Source: Phoenix dactylifera (taxonomy: Eukaryota; Streptophyta; Magnoliopsida; Arecales; Arecaceae). From it: 64,000 bases of DNA. This document shows positions 61,490-64,000 of the stretch, piece by piece. The notes below the pieces were generated by a model that was given only the letters and a program-made list of their open reading frames with translations, had not been told where the DNA came from and ran no database searches. The position numbers and the translations under genes are program-made. Numbering within the stretch: position 1 is the stretch's first letter; the number at the start of each line of letters is the position of its first letter. Location of the stretch: NCBI RefSeq assembly GCF_009389715.1, contig NC_052397.1, positions 14,580,129 to 14,644,128 on the forward strand, written 5' to 3'.

Positions 61490-61600
61490 ACTGCACCTCG
61501 TTTGGTACCATGCTGGTACTGTATCGATACAATATAGTGTGAAAAATTTTCGGTCGGTATGTCTTCCATACAGGATATTCATTCCGTCCGATTCAAACTG
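61490..61600. repeat. GGTAC-rich dispersed repeat, copy near the F-box gene
   Basis: TTTGGTACCATGCTGGTAC and TCGATACAATAT mark a further copy of the family seen at about 4860-5030, upstream of the F-box leader exon. Confidence 0.4.
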
Positions 61601-62139
61601 ATATTGCGAATTATAATTCTAAGGTTTGAAAATGCAACCTAATTTGGATTAGAAAGACATTAAATATCTCGCTACAAAGATAAATCTTAGTGGTAAGTGG
61701 AAGGATAAATCTTTTAATCATATTACAAGTATTATTCTAAGATCTGAATCATATGTAAACAGTATTTTATGATATGTGACAACGAAATATACAAGCAACG
61801 AAAACGCTGTCTGCTGTTCATACAAGACAGCTGATTGGATTAATTCGGAAGACCCTTTCTGCTGGGGGGTACACGGTTAGAAACCGTGTACCGCCGACAT
61901 AACGGAACAGTATCCCGGGCTTCAAAAACCGCCTCTCTCTCTCTCTCTCTCTCTCCTCTCCAGAAGACCAATTGGAGAGCATCGGAGAACGGGTGACGAA
62001 ATTTTTATTAAGACGAAAATACCCCCGAAGGGTAACAAATTCTCGTCTCATGGACACGGTGGCATTTCTCGAATTCTATCACTCCCGAGGGGCTTTTTGT
62101 TACTGCCCCTCCCTGTCGCCATGCGAGCCCCGATCTGTC

Positions 62140-62155
62140 TTAGTTCTTAGCTCTT

Positions 62156-62195
<40 letters not shown>

Positions 62196-62310
62196 CGCTG
62201 AGCTCTAGAGGGAGAAAGAGGAGAGAGAGAGGGGAAGAGAGAGATTTTTCTTCCCTTTTCGCTCTCGGATGCGAGCAAGGGAACAGAAGAGGGAAATTTC
62301 TGCGGCAAAG
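62140..62310 (+). promoter_or_regulatory. Probable leader exon of the F-box gene
   Basis: A CT/GA-rich leader ends in GCGGCAAAG before donor GTGAGAGA at 62311. The leader intron runs to TTGTAACAG at 63251, six bases before the start codon. The left boundary is uncertain. Confidence 0.6.
62158..62192. repeat. (CT)n microsatellite in the F-box gene leader
   Basis: An uninterrupted CT run of about 34 bases just inside the probable first leader exon. A shorter run is at 61932-61954. Confidence 0.95.
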
Positions 62311-63257
62311 GTGAGAGATTGATTGAGTTTCTTGTTTCTTCTGTGAAAAATGTCGCCTTTTTTGGTTATTTTTGTGCTGTTTGGGGTCTGAGAAGTTTTT
62401 CGCTATTTTTTTTGGATTTTTCTGGGTGTATGTGTTGGATTGATGGTTTCGGTAGGGCCTTTGGTTGGGTGGTGTGATATGTGTTGGGAATCGTTGGGGA
62501 GGGGGAGATGTGATGGGATCTTGCATGCATTGTGGGAATCGTTAGGAAACAGGAATCGGAGAGGAATGTTGGAATTTTGATGGATTGGAAGCATGGGGAT
62601 GCACGAAGATATGGGATTAGATTGTGAAATTTTGTATGGGGAACCTGGAAACAACGGATTGGAGATTTTCTTTTCCATCTTGTTGGTGGGATCGAAGATT
62701 TTGGAGTTGGGAACCTACTATTTTTTTTCTATGAACTTCAATACTGAATGTGTAGGATGATGGAATTGGTTAAGGATCTGAGATTAATATATGGGTGTGG
62801 CAAGTATATGTTTTTCTTTTATGGATGAGATTTCACTAAAAAAATGATTTGCTTGACGAAACATTCTGTAGCTGCATGCAAATCATAGTTATATGCTTAT
62901 TCCATTGAACCTGAAGCATGAAGATAAATTAGATTAAATAGGGTGGGTTTCTATCTTGATCCAGTCAGGATGTAGGAATGCAACATTTGATGAGCGGATT
63001 CTTTAGTGTTCTACCTATATGCTCTTACTTATGCAGCGAATTTTGGTTCTTGTCGATGCCTGTTCTTCTTGTTAAGCCTATGATGCATGACATGTATGAA
63101 AATTTTCGATCTGAACCATTATCGGATTATTTTCTGTAGGCCAAACCAAGAGTCATCAACAAACTAATTGCCCCCCTTTTTTGTTGTAAATGTGTTCAAG
63201 ATTGATCAGTTAATAAATGGCAACTTTTTTTGCTCTTTCCTATTGTAACAGGGTGGA

Positions 63258-64000
63258 ATGATGTTGGTCGTAAAGCAGTACCGCTGCACACACTCATCAA
63301 CTTGTATATGTATGAAAGGTCATCTGAGTGAGGATGCAATTTTTCTTGTGTTTCAACACCTAAATTGGAACCCCAGATTGATTGCTGCAATGTCGTGTGT
63401 TTGCAAATGGTTTGATGAGGTTGCCAAGCGGGTTTTATGGAAGGAGTTTTGCCGAACAAGGGCTCCAAAGATGATGCTAGATTTGCAGTCCAGTGGAAGC
63501 CACAGTGTTGATGGAAACTGGAAAGCACTGGGGAAGCTTCTCATCTATTGTTCAGGTTGCAGCAAAGGGGGTCTGTTTAATACCATCCATATCCCAGGTC
63601 ACTTTGTTTACAGGACTCGGTTTTCTAGGACTTCAGGGAAAAGTTTTCTTATTCCACAATGCAGAACAGATGTACTGTATGTATCAGACCCTTGCGAGCA
63701 TCTTGATCAGGGAGAGGAGGGTGATGTGGGCTTTTTTCGTGGTGTCTTCAAGTCGTTTTCTTTTTCAAGAGTTAGGAAGATGCTGATTGACAGGCAGGCA
63801 AAGTTTCATCCCACAGAGGTGTGTCCATACTGTAAAGCAAAGTTGTGGAGCATGCTGCAAGCAAACATGATACCAAGAAGTGCTTCCTGCAGGTTGGGTG
63901 CTTATGATGATTGCATAGAGTATTATGTATGCCTCAATGGCCATATGCTTGGAATATCCACTCTCTTACCACTCTCAGACTCGGAGGAGGTGTCAGAGTT
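63258..64000 (+). CDS. EID1-like F-box protein, 5' part (cut by window edge)
   Basis: Substrate-recognition subunit of an SCF ubiquitin ligase of the EID1/EDL family; EID1 acts in phytochrome A signalling and some EDL members in abscisic acid responses. The 247 codons seen are uninterrupted. Near the N terminus is C10-x-H12-x3-C16-x-C18, then the F-box around residues 22-62 (HLSEDAIFLVF, MSCVCKWFDEVAKRVLWKEF). Further on are WKALGKLLIYCSGC, CRTDVLYVSDPCEHLDQGE, the cysteine pair CPYCKAKLWSM, and CIEYYVCLNGHMLG, all family hallmarks. It resembles the EDL1/EDL2 branch more than EDL3, judged from memory. The start is ATG at 63258; a second ATG follows directly. The frame is still open at the window end, a few residues before the expected C terminus. 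Confidence 0.92.
   Translation, partial: MMLVVKQYRCTHSSTCICMKGHLSEDAIFLVFQHLNWNPRLIAAMSCVCKWFDEVAKRVLWKEFCRTRAPKMMLDLQSSGSHSVDGNWKALGKLLIYCSGCSKGGLFNTIHIPGHFVYRTRFSRTSGKSFLIPQCRTDVLYVSDPCEHLDQGEEGDVGFFRGVFKSFSFSRVRKMLIDRQAKFHPTEVCPYCKAKLWSMLQANMIPRSASCRLGAYDDCIEYYVCLNGHMLGISTLLPLSDSEEVSE

Larger units (their letters stand above)
57613..62150. other. Spacer between the calmodulin-binding protein gene and the F-box gene
   Basis: Contains the 3' UTR of the former gene, a solo-LTR-like element (59497-60241), a SINE (60439-60763), a GGTAC-rich repeat (about 61490-61600), and CT repeats near 61932-61954. An open frame at 57821-58285 lacks ATG at its start and was not recognised. Confidence 0.55.

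Noticed and set aside
62140-62526. 128-codon minus-strand frame at the F-box leader
   Set aside because: It is antisense to a CT-rich leader and its C terminus is a translated microsatellite.

Overview
The window is nuclear DNA of a flowering plant, most likely a monocot. Genes have GT-AG introns, many of them long and packed with retrotransposon debris. The first large coding exon of the channel gene is extremely GC-rich, a monocot-like 5' gradient. The LINE, SINE, LTR and TRIM repeats would suit a palm such as oil palm or date palm, but that is a guess from style, not a proven assignment.

Six protein genes are supported. On the minus strand: (1) exon 1 of a UFD2/UBE4-type ubiquitin conjugation factor E4 (5541-6388), whose other exons lie beyond the left edge; (2) a complete seven-coding-exon PTEN1-type phosphatase (8334-18700) with a separate leader exon near 22.8-23.1 kb. 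On the plus strand: (3) a complete eight-exon cyclic nucleotide-gated channel of the CNGC2/DND1 type (28232-40133); (4) a one-coding-exon RING-HC membrane protein (47074-47862); (5) a protein with the plant calmodulin-binding domain at its C terminus (55777-57612), with upstream leader exons; (6) the first 743 coding bases of an EID1-like F-box protein (63258 to the right edge).

The rest is mainly transposon-derived. CNGC2 intron 3 holds a complete non-autonomous LTR element (30954-35619) with matching 5-bp target duplications, a tRNA-iMet primer site and two LTRs of very different length. A small TRIM family has three copies (36181-36307, 41977-42413, 43555-43929). There are two LINE RNase H tails (about 23880-24427 and 29850-30358), a tRNA-derived SINE (60439-60763), a probable solo LTR (59497-60241), AT-rich fold-back MITEs and a dispersed GGTAC-rich repeat.

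The genes do not form an operon-like unit. Several belong to signalling or protein turnover: E4 ligase, RING protein, F-box protein, calcium channel, calmodulin-binding protein and lipid/protein phosphatase. I found no clearly new gene system. The best leads are the PTEN reading frame, which has ACG where the start ATG is expected; a six-copy hairpin array with compensatory changes inside the LTR; the triplicated 73-bp promoter unit before the RING gene; and the unequal LTRs explained by a 9-bp repeat.
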